Numbered from the stretch's first letter, positions 1 through 11,432 are shown. The stretch is 64,000 bases of DNA from Sulfuricystis sp964478415 (GCA_964478415.1 CAYZII010000001.1:1-64000); one strand, 5' to 3'. Notes: a model not told the origin generated them from the letters alone. Program-made: numbers and translations.

Positions 1-487
1 GCGCGCCATCGAGCGGCCAGTCGATCGCGAGCTGGGGATCGTCCCAGCGGATCGCACGCTCGTTTTCCGGGGCATAGAAGTCGGTGGTCTTGTAGAGGAA
101 CTCGGCGCTTTCCGACAAGGTTAGGAAGCCGTGCGCGAAACCGGGCGGAATCCAGAGCTGCTGTTTGTTTTCTGCCGAAAGGCGCACGCCGACCCAGCGC
201 CCGAAAGTCGGTGAGGAACGGCGCAGATCGACCGCGACATCGAACACTGCGCCGACCACGACGCGCACCAGTTTGCCCTGCGCTCTCGGCGGCAACTGGT
301 AATGCAGCCCGCGCAGCACGCCTTTGACGCTTTTCGAATGATTGTCCTGGACGAATTCCGGATCGAGGCCGGTGGCCTGCCGGAACGCGGCACGGTTGTA
401 GCTTTCGAAGAAGAAGCCGCGTTCGTCAGCAAACACGCGTGGCTCGATCAGCAATACATCGGGAATCGCGGTCGGGGTGACTTTCAT
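1..487 (-). CDS. rfbC: dTDP-4-dehydrorhamnose 3,5-epimerase (3' end outside window)
   Basis: Third enzyme of dTDP-L-rhamnose synthesis: a cupin-fold cytosolic epimerase acting on C3 and C5 of dTDP-4-keto-6-deoxyglucose. Reading from the ATG at 487, about 162 codons are visible. They include DERGFFFESY (about residues 21-30), RGLHYQ with the catalytic-type His at about 62, and QLWIPPGFAHGF (about 110-121), all family hallmarks. The family is about 180-185 residues, so roughly 20 C-terminal residues lie beyond the window edge. The start overlaps the rfbA stop as ATGA, making this the last visible gene of the rfbBDAC operon. Product is certain from the motifs; the true end is unseen. Confidence 0.93.
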   Translation of the reverse strand, partial: MKVTPTAIPDVLLIEPRVFADERGFFFESYNRAAFRQATGLDPEFVQDNHSKSVKGVLRGLHYQLPPRAQGKLVRVVVGAVFDVAVDLRRSSPTFGRWVGVRLSAENKQQLWIPPGFAHGFLTLSESAEFLYKTTDFYAPENERAIRWDDPQLAIDWPLDGA

Positions 488-1371
488 CGTGGCATCTCCG
501 CAAGCAGACGTAGCAGATACTGGCCATACCCATTCTTCGCCAGCGGCTCGGCCAGGCGCCGCACCTGTTCGGCATCGATCCAGCCTTGCCGCCAGGCAAT
601 CTCTTCCGGGCAGGCGACCTTGAGTCCCTGGCGTTTTTCTAGCGTGGCGATGAACTGGCCGGCCTCGAGCAGGGATTCGTGGGTGCCGGTATCGAGCCAG
701 GCATAACCACGCCCCATGATTTCGACCTCGAGTCGTCCCTGTTCGAGATACAGGCGGTTGAGATCGGTGATCTCGAGTTCGCCGCGCGCGGAGGGCTTCA
801 GTGTCCTCGCCAGTTCCACCGCTTGGGCATCGTAAAAATACAGGCCTGTCACCGCATAACTGGACTTCGGCAGCTTGGGTTTCTCTTCGATGCTGAGCAC
901 TATGCCGTTGGCGTCGAACTCGACCACGCCATAACGCTCCGGGTCATGGACGTGGTAGGCGAAGATCGTCGCGCCGCTGGCGCGATGCGCTGCGCGTTCC
1001 AACAGCTTGACGAAGTCATGGCCATAGAACAGGTTGTCGCCGAGCACCAGCACGCTCGGCGCGCCCGCCAGGAAAGCTTCGCCGATCAGGAAGGCCTGCG
1101 CCAATCCCTCAGGCTTGGGCTGCACCGCATAGGAAAGAGAAATGCCCCACTGGCCGCCATCGCCGAGCAGATGGGCGAAGCGCGGTGTGTCTTGCGGCGT
1201 CGAAATGACGAGAATCTCGCGGATGCCCGCCAGCATCAGCGTGGTGAGCGGATAATAGATCATCGGCTTGTCGAACACCGGCAAGAGCTGCTTCGAGACC
1301 GCCAGTGTGGCCGGATGCAGCCGCGTGCCAGCGCCGCCCGCGAGAACGATGCCTTTGCGTCGAAACGTCAT
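484..1371 (-). CDS. rfbA: glucose-1-phosphate thymidylyltransferase
   Basis: Makes dTDP-glucose from dTTP and glucose-1-phosphate, the first step of dTDP-rhamnose synthesis. The 295-residue protein has the nucleotidyltransferase signature LAGGAGTRLHP at residues 10-20, a metal-binding GDN motif near 111, the EEKP sugar-phosphate motif near 160 and WLDTGTHESL late in the chain. Length matches the family (about 290). The ATG at 1371 overlaps the rfbD stop by ATGA. The frame stays open further upstream, but that extension would sit inside rfbD and lacks family similarity, so it is rejected. Part of rfbB-rfbD-rfbA-rfbC. Confidence 0.95.
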   Translation of the reverse strand: MTFRRKGIVLAGGAGTRLHPATLAVSKQLLPVFDKPMIYYPLTTLMLAGIREILVISTPQDTPRFAHLLGDGGQWGISLSYAVQPKPEGLAQAFLIGEAFLAGAPSVLVLGDNLFYGHDFVKLLERAAHRASGATIFAYHVHDPERYGVVEFDANGIVLSIEEKPKLPKSSYAVTGLYFYDAQAVELARTLKPSARGELEITDLNRLYLEQGRLEVEIMGRGYAWLDTGTHESLLEAGQFIATLEKRQGLKVACPEEIAWRQGWIDAEQVRRLAEPLAKNGYGQYLLRLLAEMPR

Positions 1372-2276
1372 GGTCGGGTTTCCAGCAAGGTGTCGAGAAC
1401 ATGGGCGAGGCCTGCGCGCCAGTCGGGCAGCACGAGTCCGAAGGCTTGCGCGAGCTTCGTGGTGGCGAGGCAAGAATTCGCCGGCCGCCGGGCCGCCGTC
1501 GGATAGTCCGCACTGGGGATAGGCCGGACGGCGGCAGGCGTGAGTTTCAATGGCCAGCCCGCGGCCTGGGCCGCAGCAATTATCGTTTGTGCATATTCAT
1601 GCCAGCTGGTTCGGCCGGCGGCGGTCAGGTGATACAGGCCGTACGGAAAATCGGTGTTGGTGGAGCGGCACGACCACCGATAGCGCGCGACGATCAGGGC
1701 GGTGACGTCGGCGATCAGCGCTGCCGAGGTCGGCGCGCCGAACTGGTCGGCGACGACGGACAGGCTGTCCCGCTCCCGCGCCAGACGCAGGATGGTCTTC
1801 ACGAAGTTGCCGCCATGCACGCCGAACACCCAGCTGGTGCGCAAGATTAGGCAGCGCGCGCCGCTGGCCAGCAAGGCCCGCTCACCGGCGAGCTTGCTTG
1901 CACCATAGACATTGAGCGGGTTGGGCGCGTCATCCTCCGTGTAAGCATCGGATTTGCGCCCATCGAAGACGTAGTCGGTCGAATAATGGATCACCAGCGC
2001 GCCGCGGTCGCGCGCCGCGGCACCGAGGATGCCGGGCGCGACGCCATTGACCGCCTTGGCCAGCGCCGGCTCGACCTCGGCCTTGTCGACGGCGGTGTAG
2101 GCGGCGGCATTGATGATCACGTCCGGCGCGACGGTTTCGATTGCGTGACGCAGCGCTGCCGCGTCGGCGAGATCGCATTCGGCATGGCCAACGACGACGA
2201 TCTCCCCCAGCGGGGAGAGCGCGCGCTGCAGCTCGAAACCGACCTGGCCGTTCTTGCCTAGCAGCAGCAGCTTCAC
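1368..2276 (-). CDS. rfbD: dTDP-4-dehydrorhamnose reductase
   Basis: Last step of dTDP-L-rhamnose synthesis, an NAD(P)H-dependent reduction by an extended SDR. The 302-residue protein starts at a GTG (2276) that overlaps the rfbB stop as GTGA. This puts the nucleotide-binding loop GKNGQVG at residues 7-13, as the family requires. STDYVFDG (99-106) and the catalytic YGASK (Tyr124, Lys128) are present. A longer start further upstream inside rfbB is possible in frame but would add residues with no family counterpart. ATGA overlap with rfbA downstream indicates translational coupling. Confidence 0.94.
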   Translation of the reverse strand: MKLLLLGKNGQVGFELQRALSPLGEIVVVGHAECDLADAAALRHAIETVAPDVIINAAAYTAVDKAEVEPALAKAVNGVAPGILGAAARDRGALVIHYSTDYVFDGRKSDAYTEDDAPNPLNVYGASKLAGERALLASGARCLILRTSWVFGVHGGNFVKTILRLARERDSLSVVADQFGAPTSAALIADVTALIVARYRWSCRSTNTDFPYGLYHLTAAGRTSWHEYAQTIIAAAQAAGWPLKLTPAAVRPIPSADYPTAARRPANSCLATTKLAQAFGLVLPDWRAGLAHVLDTLLETRP

Positions 2277-3340
2277 GCCGTGTCCCCGTAGTGCGTCGCG
2301 AGCCACTGCCGGTAGCTGCCGTTCTGGACATGGGCGATCCAGTCGGGATGGTCGAGATACCAGGCAACCGTCTTGCGGATGCCGCTCTCGAAAGTCTCTG
2401 CCGGCCGCCAGCCCAGCTCGCGCGCGATCTTGCCGGCATCGATCGCGTAGCGCCGGTCATGGCCGGGACGATCCTTGACGAAGGCGATCTGCGTTGCATA
2501 CGAGACACCATCGGCGCGTGGCCGCATTTCGTCGAGCAGGCGGCAGACCGTGTGCACGATCTCGAGATTGGTCTTCTCGTTCCAGCCGCCGATGTTGTAG
2601 GTTTCGCCGACGCGCCCCTCGGCCAGCACGCGGCGGAGCGCCGCACAGTGATCGCCGACGTAGAGCCAGTCGCGCACGTTCATGCCATCGCCATAGATGG
2701 GCAAAGGCTTGCCGGCGAGCGCATTGACGATCATCAGCGGGATCAGCTTTTCCGGAAACTGGTAGGGGCCGTAGTTGTTCGAGCAGTTGGTGGTCAGCGC
2801 CGGCAGGCCATAGGTATGGTGCCAGGCGCGCACCAGGTGGTCGCTCGCCGCCTTGCTGGCCGAGTACGGACTGTTCGGCGCATAGGGCGTGGTCTCGCTG
2901 AACGGGGGATCCTGCGGCCCCAACGAGCCGTAGACCTCGTCGGTGCTGACATGGAGGAAGCGAAACGCGCTGCGCTCCGGCTCATCCAGCCGGCTTAAGT
3001 AGCCGCGTGCGGCTTCGAGCAGGCGGAAGGTGCCGATGACGTTGGTCTGGATGAAATCCTCCGGCCCGTGGATGCTGCGATCGACATGCGATTCGGCGGC
3101 GAAATGGACGATCGCGCGTGGGCGGTGCTCGGCGAGCAGGCGCTCGATAAGCGCACTGTCGCCGATGTCGCCCTTGACGAACAGATGGCGGCGATCCTGC
3201 GCCAGCGCTTGCAGGTTCTCCAGATTGCCGGCGTAAGTGAGCTTGTCGAGATTGATCACCGGCTCGCCAGTCGTGGCGAGCCAGTCGAGCACGAAGTTGC
3301 TGCCGATGAAGCCGGCGCCGCCGGTCACGAGTATTGTCAC
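2273..3340 (-). CDS. rfbB: dTDP-glucose 4,6-dehydratase
   Basis: Second enzyme of the pathway: NAD-dependent dehydration of dTDP-glucose. The 355 residues match the family length. The Rossmann motif GGAGFIG is at 7-13, the catalytic STDEVYG at 132-138 (Asp134, Glu135 as acid/base pair) and the SDR YSASK at 159-163. NNYGPYQFPEKLIP, typical of RmlB, follows. First gene of the operon; the 75 bp upstream (3341-3415) must hold the promoter, but I see no convincing -35/-10 pair there. The rhamnose product would feed O-antigen or another surface glycan. Confidence 0.95.
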   Translation of the reverse strand: MTILVTGGAGFIGSNFVLDWLATTGEPVINLDKLTYAGNLENLQALAQDRRHLFVKGDIGDSALIERLLAEHRPRAIVHFAAESHVDRSIHGPEDFIQTNVIGTFRLLEAARGYLSRLDEPERSAFRFLHVSTDEVYGSLGPQDPPFSETTPYAPNSPYSASKAASDHLVRAWHHTYGLPALTTNCSNNYGPYQFPEKLIPLMIVNALAGKPLPIYGDGMNVRDWLYVGDHCAALRRVLAEGRVGETYNIGGWNEKTNLEIVHTVCRLLDEMRPRADGVSYATQIAFVKDRPGHDRRYAIDAGKIARELGWRPAETFESGIRKTVAWYLDHPDWIAHVQNGSYRQWLATHYGDTA

Positions 3341-3415
3341 TTGGCGACCCTCCGAAGATTCACGCCCAGCCCATTTTCCTGGACCACCCGGGCATTCCTG
3401 GCTCTCCCTGGATCA

Positions 3416-3934
3416 TCAGGCATCTTCTCGATCGGACGACGCAGCGGTGTCTCCCGCACAATCCGTACTGTTCCATGACGGCGCCTTTAGCCTGCTCGCC
3501 ATCGCAACGAGTTTCGGCACGAACTGATGGCCAGCCTGAAGTGCGGAAGCGAGCAGCAGCGGATCGTCGATGTAGTCATGCACCATCAGATTGCGCAAGC
3601 GGCGCATGTCGAGCCACGCTTGCGCATCATCGATTAGGCCCAAGCGTTCCGCCCGGTCGAGATTGTCGATGAAGGTTGAAACCCTTTCACCGTGCACTGC
3701 CAACCAGGCCGGCAGCACCTTGTCGCCCAGTGTGTCCTGGAGACGGCCGAAACGGGAGACGAAGGCCTCGACGCGTTCGGCGAGCGCTTCGTCGTCATTC
3801 AACTTACGCGCCCGGGAAGCTGTGAAGGGTTCGCCAAACAGGCGCCGGTCAGTGGCCAGCAGATGGGCGACTTCGCGTGCCACCACGCGCAATAGGTAAT
3901 CCAGCCGCTCCGCAGCGCGTTGATCGGCAATCAC
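3416..3934 (-). CDS. hepT: HepT-like HEPN-domain toxin of an MntA/HepT module
   Basis: A 172-residue all-alpha protein resembling HepT toxins. The HEPN RNase-type motif RX4HXY is present as RNLMVHDY (about residues 114-121); in studied HepT proteins the Tyr is AMPylated by the partner MntA. The GTG start at 3934 overlaps the MntA stop as GTGA, the usual toxin-antitoxin coupling; a start at 3961 would only add a tail inside mntA. The C-terminus (about 145-172) is Ser/Asp-rich and probably disordered. It sits between the rhamnose operon and uvrA as a two-gene cassette. RNase activity is inferred from the motif. Confidence 0.82.
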   Translation of the reverse strand: MIADQRAAERLDYLLRVVAREVAHLLATDRRLFGEPFTASRARKLNDDEALAERVEAFVSRFGRLQDTLGDKVLPAWLAVHGERVSTFIDNLDRAERLGLIDDAQAWLDMRRLRNLMVHDYIDDPLLLASALQAGHQFVPKLVAMASRLKAPSWNSTDCAGDTAASSDREDA

Positions 3935-4230
3935 AGCAGCACCCCTTCTCGGCTGGCGCATTCATGAATCGGCATAATTTTCAAATTGGGTGCCATCAAC
4001 AAAACATCGACCTTGCGGCCTTCGAGCAGGCGACTGACTCGCCCTGCGATACGCGCAGCCAGCGGCGCCGGGTCGCTGACGGGCTCGGCAAGTTCGACCA
4101 GTAGATCGACATCGCCCCCCTTTGCCGTGTCATCGAGACGCGAGCCAAAGAGCCGCACACGGGCCGAATCCCCCGCTTGGGCGGCGACGATGGCGCGGAT
4201 GCTTTCGCATTGGGCCGGACTCAGGCGCAT
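3931..4230 (-). CDS. mntA: MntA-like minimal nucleotidyltransferase antitoxin
   Basis: A 99-residue minimal nucleotidyltransferase (NTP_transf_2 fold). The active-site pattern is GS at 29-30 followed nine residues later by DVD at 40-42, the catalytic aspartates. In the characterised MntA/HepT (type VII) systems this enzyme neutralises HepT by AMPylating its HXY tyrosine. It is the first gene of the pair and overlaps hepT by GTGA. A short inverted repeat lies 14-29 bases upstream of the ATG. Without an alternative partner nearby, antitoxin is the most likely role. Confidence 0.83.
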   Translation of the reverse strand: MRLSPAQCESIRAIVAAQAGDSARVRLFGSRLDDTAKGGDVDLLVELAEPVSDPAPLAARIAGRVSRLLEGRKVDVLLMAPNLKIMPIHECASREGVLL

Positions 4231-4243
4231 GATGAAGTGGCAG

Positions 4244-4259
4244 AATGGTTCAAGCCATT
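4244..4259. repeat. inverted repeat upstream of mntA
   Basis: AATGG-TTCAAG-CCATT forms perfect 5-bp arms around 6 bases, ending 14 bases upstream of the mntA ATG at 4230. The position would suit an operator or a leader hairpin, but the arms are short and no binding protein is evident. The remaining 4260-4339 region up to the uvrA stop shows nothing else. Confidence 0.3.
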
Positions 4260-4339
4260 TTATTCTGGAACCGGCTTCTGCATCCTAGCAGCGTGAGCCA
4301 TTCTTCCTGCTTGAGTAGCACCCGTGAAGCGAGGTTCGC

Positions 4340-7168
<2,829 letters not shown>

Positions 7169-7235
7169 CTGGAACGAAAAACTCGGTCAAGGGCAACTTG
7201 CTAATATACCTGTCCTCCAAAACCAAGGATCTACA

Positions 7236-8423
7236 GTGTCTGCCTCCATCTCCACCACAATGACCCCCGCCGAGCGGCGCGCCGGCACCGTGCTGGCGAG
7301 CATTTTCGGCCTACGCATGCTCGGCCTGTTTCTCGTCCTGCCGGTGTTCGTAGTGCTCGCGCGCGATCTGCCAGGGGGTGACGATACGGCGCTGGTCGGT
7401 CTCGCGCTCGGCGCTTACGGGCTGACCCAGGCGTTCTTGCAGATCCCCTTTGGCATCGCCTCGGATCGCTTTGGCCGAAAGCCGGTCATCGTCTTCGGCC
7501 TGTTGCTGTTCGCTGCGGGCAGTTTCTTGGCAGCTGCAGCTCCCGATATTCACTGGATGATCTTCGCCCGGGTGCTGCAAGGCGCCGGGGCAATTTCCGC
7601 CGCGATCACCGCATTGGCGGCCGACCTCACCCGCGAACAGCATCGCACCAAGGTGATGGCGATGATCGGTGCCACGATCGGCCTGGTGTTCGCCGCCTCG
7701 CTGGTGATCGCGCCGCCGCTCGCCGCAGCGCTCGGCCTCTCCGGGCTCTTCAGTCTGATTGGTATGCTGGCGCTGGGCGCGATCGGTCTGCTATTCGGTG
7801 CCGTGCCACCAGCGCCGAGTTTGCCATGCCAGCAAACTCCCCCCTTTTCCGTCGTGCTTTTCGATGCGCGGCTGGCCCGCCTCAATTTCGGGGTTTTCGC
7901 GCTGCATCTGATGCAGACGGCCCTGTGGGTCGTCGTGCCACCGGCGCTGGTGACGGCAGGTCTGCCAGGCGGGGCGCATTGGAAGGTGTATCTGCCGGCG
8001 GTGCTGCTCTCCTTTGCTGTGATGGTGCCGCTGATCATCGCCGCCGAGAAACGGGGTCGCCTACGCCCCGTCTATCTGGGTGCCGTCGCGCTGCTGATCC
8101 TCGTCCAGGCAGGGTTTGCCACCACGGGCAGCGGTGTATGGTCGATGGGTTTCTGGCTGTTCGCCTTCTTCGTCGGGTTCAACGTCCTCGAAGCGTTGCA
8201 GCCCTCGCTGATCTCTCGCATCGCACCGGCTTCGGCGAAAGGTGCCGCACTGGGCATCTACAACACGACACAATCGGTCGGCCTGTTCCTCGGCGGTCTG
8301 CTCGGTGGCTGGCTGGTCAAGCATCTCGGTGCCGCTGCCGTGCATCTCGCTTGTAGCGCACTTGGTATCATCTGGCTGATGCTGGCCGCCCGCGGTGAGG
8401 CGCCCCAACCACGGACAAGCTAA
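7236..8423 (+). CDS. MFS transporter (YajR-like without C-terminal domain)
   Basis: A 395-residue major facilitator with about 12 hydrophobic segments. MFS motif A is present in the loop after TM2 (GIASDRFGRKP), and LQGAGAISAA follows in TM4. It resembles the YajR/efflux type; no soluble C-terminal YAM-like domain is present. I chose the GTG at 7236 because AAGGA lies six bases upstream; an ATG at 7260 is the alternative. The frame is open further back but overlaps uvrA and is not credible. It is followed ten bases later by ssb. The uvrA/MFS/ssb order recurs in betaproteobacteria; the substrate cannot be inferred. Confidence 0.88.
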   Translation: MSASISTTMTPAERRAGTVLASIFGLRMLGLFLVLPVFVVLARDLPGGDDTALVGLALGAYGLTQAFLQIPFGIASDRFGRKPVIVFGLLLFAAGSFLAAAAPDIHWMIFARVLQGAGAISAAITALAADLTREQHRTKVMAMIGATIGLVFAASLVIAPPLAAALGLSGLFSLIGMLALGAIGLLFGAVPPAPSLPCQQTPPFSVVLFDARLARLNFGVFALHLMQTALWVVVPPALVTAGLPGGAHWKVYLPAVLLSFAVMVPLIIAAEKRGRLRPVYLGAVALLILVQAGFATTGSGVWSMGFWLFAFFVGFNVLEALQPSLISRIAPASAKGAALGIYNTTQSVGLFLGGLLGGWLVKHLGAAAVHLACSALGIIWLMLAARGEAPQPRTS

Positions 8424-8433
8424 GGAGAAAACG

Positions 8434-8889
8434 ATGGCTTCGGTGAACAAGGTGATTCTGGTAGGCAACCTCGGCGCGGATCCGGAAGTCCGCTACCTGC
8501 CAAATGGCGACGCAGTCACGAACATCCGCATCGCGACGACCGAGAGTTGGAAGGACAAGACCAGCGGCGAGAAAAAAGAAGTCACCGAATGGCATCGCGT
8601 GGTGTTCTACCGCAAGCTCGCCGAAATCGCCGGCCAGTACCTGAAAAAAGGTTCGCAGGTCTATATCGAGGGGCGACTGCGCACGCGCAAGTGGCAGGGC
8701 CAGGACGGCCAGGACCGCTACACGACCGAGATCGAGGCGACAGAAATGCAGATGCTCGGCCGCCGCGAAGGCAGCGGCGAAGCCTCATCCCGCGATACCG
8801 CCGTACGCCCGACCGCCGCCCGCCCCTCGGCAGCGCCCGCGCCGGGCAACGGCGGCTTCAGTGACGTCGAGGACGACATTCCGTTCTGA
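8434..8889 (+). CDS. ssb: single-stranded DNA-binding protein
   Basis: Binds and protects ssDNA in replication, repair and recombination, as a homotetramer. The 151-residue protein has an OB fold in residues 1 to about 112 (MASVNKVILVGNLGADPE at the N-terminus), a low-complexity Ala/Pro/Arg linker, and the acidic tip DDIPF that recruits partner proteins. The ATG at 8434 is preceded by TAAGGAGA. It probably shares a transcript with the MFS gene (10-base gap), and its stop overlaps the next start as TGATG. Confidence 0.96.
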   Translation: MASVNKVILVGNLGADPEVRYLPNGDAVTNIRIATTESWKDKTSGEKKEVTEWHRVVFYRKLAEIAGQYLKKGSQVYIEGRLRTRKWQGQDGQDRYTTEIEATEMQMLGRREGSGEASSRDTAVRPTAARPSAAPAPGNGGFSDVEDDIPF

Positions 8890-10310
8890 TGCGCCGTAGG
8901 CTCCGGCCGCTGCGCCAGTACTCACTGCGCGACCTGCTGGTCGTCGGCCTGCCGTTGCTGTTGATCGTTCTTGCCGGTTTCTGGCTTGCCTCACGCTTCA
9001 TCCGCCCTGCTCCGCCGGAGAGCCTAACCATCTCTACAGGAGCAGAAGGGGGAGCCTATCAACGCTTCGCAGCGCTCTACAAAGATACGCTGGCACGCTA
9101 TGGCATCACGCTGATCGAGCGCCCATCCGCCGGTTCGAGCGAGAATCTGGCCAGGCTGCGTGATCCAAACGAAGCCATCGATGCCGCCTTCATCCAGGGT
9201 GGCACGGCAAGCCCGCAGCAAGACGATGCCCTGTATTCGCTGGGAAGCCTTTACTACGAACCGTTGTGGATTTTTCATCGCGCCGAGCTCGGCACGCCGA
9301 CGCGTCTTGTCGACCTGAAAGGCAAGCGTGTCGCGATCGGTAAAAAAGGCAGCGGCACCCGCCATCTCGCCGATCAGTTGCTCTCGTTCAGCCGCATCGA
9401 CGCAGAAAACTCCCGGCTCATCGAACTCGGCGGTCTCGATCTCGCGCAGGCATTTGCGAAAAAGCAAATCGATGCCGCCTTCGTCGTCGGCCCACTTCAG
9501 TCGGCCACGGTGTGGACGCTGCTACATACGCCGGGGGTACGGCTGATGAATCTCGTGCATGCCGAAGCCTACACGCGCCAGTTCTCATTTCTTAGCCGGC
9601 TCACCTTGCCCCGCGGCGCGATCGACCCAGCCTTGGATCAGCCGCCGACCGACATCGAACTCATTGCCACAATGGCCAAACTCGTGGTGCGCGAAAGCAC
9701 CCATCCCGCGCTGGTCGATCTGCTGATGCAGGCGATCAGCGAAGCCCACGGCAGTGCCGGCATCTTCCAGCGCGCCGGCGAGTTTCCGCGCCCGACAGCT
9801 GTCGACCATGTCGATTTCCCACTCTCGCCCGAGGCGCAGCGCTTCTACAAATCCGGCAAGCCCTGGTTGCAGCGTTTTCTCCCTTTCTGGGCGGCGACCT
9901 TGATCGACCGGATGCTGGTGATGCTGATCCCGCTTTTCGCGGTATTGATCCCGGTGCTGAAATTCGCGCCGGGTCTCTACAACTGGCGCATCAAAGCGCG
10001 CATCTACCGCCGCTACGGGGAACTCAAGTTCCTCGAAGCCGAACTGGAAGCCGACCCAGGAAAACTGACGCGCGCCGAATGGCTCGCCCGCGTCGATGCG
10101 ATCGAGCGCGATGTCAATCACCTGGCCGTGCCGTTGGCTTTCAGCGACATGATCTACACGCTGCGCGTGCATCTCGGCCTGGTGCGCCAGGCCATCGAAC
10201 GAGCCACCGTTTCTTCTAACGCCGCATCGCCGACCTCGGGCCACCCACGGTCAATGAAACGCAGGCGGCCACGGTCGGCTGTTCAGGCGTTCCACGCTAA
10301 AGACGCCTGA
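8889..10310 (+). CDS. TAXI-family TRAP solute-binding-like protein, membrane anchored
   Basis: A 473-residue TAXI-type substrate-binding protein. An N-terminal hydrophobic segment (about 17-37) is followed by the periplasmic TAXI domain (about 45-325, opening with LTISTGAEGGAYQRFA). A second hydrophobic stretch follows (about 335-355, WAATLIDRMLVMLIPLFAVL), then a charged tail. Canonical TAXI proteins are about 320 residues, released by signal peptidase and encoded beside a fused DctQM permease. Here there is no permease gene and the C-terminal anchor is extra. It overlaps ssb by one base (TGATG) and runs 14 bases into the convergent heptose adenylyltransferase gene. Function unknown; a sensor or orphan binding protein is possible. 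Confidence 0.85.
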   Translation: MRRRLRPLRQYSLRDLLVVGLPLLLIVLAGFWLASRFIRPAPPESLTISTGAEGGAYQRFAALYKDTLARYGITLIERPSAGSSENLARLRDPNEAIDAAFIQGGTASPQQDDALYSLGSLYYEPLWIFHRAELGTPTRLVDLKGKRVAIGKKGSGTRHLADQLLSFSRIDAENSRLIELGGLDLAQAFAKKQIDAAFVVGPLQSATVWTLLHTPGVRLMNLVHAEAYTRQFSFLSRLTLPRGAIDPALDQPPTDIELIATMAKLVVRESTHPALVDLLMQAISEAHGSAGIFQRAGEFPRPTAVDHVDFPLSPEAQRFYKSGKPWLQRFLPFWAATLIDRMLVMLIPLFAVLIPVLKFAPGLYNWRIKARIYRRYGELKFLEAELEADPGKLTRAEWLARVDAIERDVNHLAVPLAFSDMIYTLRVHLGLVRQAIERATVSSNAASPTSGHPRSMKRRRPRSAVQAFHAKDA

Positions 10311-10785
10311 TCTTCTCCAGCAGTGCGGTCGTCGAGCGCTGGTGCAGGAAAGGAATCGAATGCACCTGACCACCCCAGCCGAGCACTTCCTGGGCACCGA
10401 CGATCTTCCCGATGGGCCAGTCACCGCCCTTGACGAGGATTTCCGGCCGGCAGGCGAGAATGCGCTCGATCGGCGTATCCTCATCGAACCAGGTCACCAA
10501 CGAAACGCTCTCCAGCGCCGCCAGCACCGCCATCCTATCGGCGAGCGGATTTACCGGCCGATCTTCGCCCTTGCCGAGACGCTTGACCGACGCATCGGAA
10601 TTCACCGCGACGACTAGGCAGGCGCCCAGCGCGCGCGCCTGCGCCAGATAAGTGACATGGCCACGATGCAGGAGGTCGAAGCAGCCGTTCGTGAACACCC
10701 GCGGGCGTGGTAACGTCGCCGCGCGCGCGGGAAATTCGGTTGGTGAGCAGATCTTCTGCTCGAACAGCGGAGGCGGATAGATCAC
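10297..10785 (-). CDS. rfaE2: D-glycero-beta-D-manno-heptose 1-phosphate adenylyltransferase (HldE C-domain type)
   Basis: Activates heptose-1-phosphate with ATP to give ADP-heptose for the LPS inner core. The 162-residue protein is the stand-alone adenylyltransferase half of HldE. It has the cytidylyltransferase-fold motif FTNGCFDLLHRGH at about 31-43, with HRGH as the HxGH nucleotide motif, and a late RSTT motif that contacts the nucleotide in this family. No kinase domain is attached. It overlaps the dolP-like gene upstream (stop of that gene at 10782). A phosphoheptose-isomerase-like SIS gene is two genes upstream, consistent with an LPS heptose context. Confidence 0.93.
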   Translation of the reverse strand: MIYPPPLFEQKICSPTEFPARAATLPRPRVFTNGCFDLLHRGHVTYLAQARALGACLVVAVNSDASVKRLGKGEDRPVNPLADRMAVLAALESVSLVTWFDEDTPIERILACRPEILVKGGDWPIGKIVGAQEVLGWGGQVHSIPFLHQRSTTALLEKIRRL

Positions 10786-11432
10786 TGCGCCGGTTTCGGG
10801 TTCGCCTGCTGGGCAGGCGCCCCGCTCGTGCCCTGGCCACTGCCGGAAAGGCGCCGCGCTTCCTCTTCGGAAATGATCTCGAAGACGCGCACGACCTTCA
10901 ACACTCCGCCGGTGGTGCGGGCGATCTCGATTGCGGCATTGGCCTCCCGTTGGGTGACCAGTCCCATCAGATAGACGACTCCGGCTTCGGTGACCACCTT
11001 GACATGGTTCGCGGCAAACTGGTTGGCATCGATGAAGCGCGCCTTCACCTTCGAGGTCAGATAGGCATCGTTGCTGCGCGAAGTCAGCGAACTGACGCCA
11101 GCGATCTGCAGTTCATTGACGATCGCCTTGACGTTCGGCACGGTGGCGACGATCTTCTCGACTTCGGCCTTGGTGGCGGCATCCGGTACCTCGCCGGTGA
11201 GCAGCACGGTACGGTTGTAACTGGTGACATTGACGTGGGTCTGGCTACCGAATTTTTCCGAGATGCGGCTCGCAGCGCGCCACTCGATGCCTTCGTCGGT
11301 GGTCTGGGTTTCGACCGGCCGCCGATCGGCATAGGCGAGCACACCGACCCCGGTGCCGACGGCGACGGCGCCAAAACAGCCGGCCAGCAGCGGAACGAGG
11401 GTGGCGAAAAGGAGCAGAGTGCGTCTGTTCAT
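10782..11432 (-). CDS. dolP: BON-domain outer-membrane lipoprotein, DolP (YraP) type
   Basis: A 216-residue lipoprotein. The signal peptide ends in LLAGC with the lipidated Cys at 19, then two BON domains (about 47-115 and 125-195) and a Pro/Ala/Gln-rich tail. E. coli DolP is a dual-BON lipoprotein that maintains outer-membrane integrity at division sites. Gene order here (yraN, SIS gene, BON gene, with rsmI divergent) matches the E. coli rsmI-yraN-diaA-dolP neighbourhood, which supports the assignment. The ATG at 11432 overlaps the SIS gene stop by ATGA. Confidence 0.9.
   Translation of the reverse strand: MNRRTLLLFATLVPLLAGCFGAVAVGTGVGVLAYADRRPVETQTTDEGIEWRAASRISEKFGSQTHVNVTSYNRTVLLTGEVPDAATKAEVEKIVATVPNVKAIVNELQIAGVSSLTSRSNDAYLTSKVKARFIDANQFAANHVKVVTEAGVVYLMGLVTQREANAAIEIARTTGGVLKVVRVFEIISEEEARRLSGSGQGTSGAPAQQANPKPAQ

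Noticed and set aside
7169..7235. A LexA/SOS box between uvrA and the MFS gene
   Set aside because: CTGT and ACAG occur in the gap but are not spaced by eight bases, and no palindromic CTGT-N8-ACAG is present.
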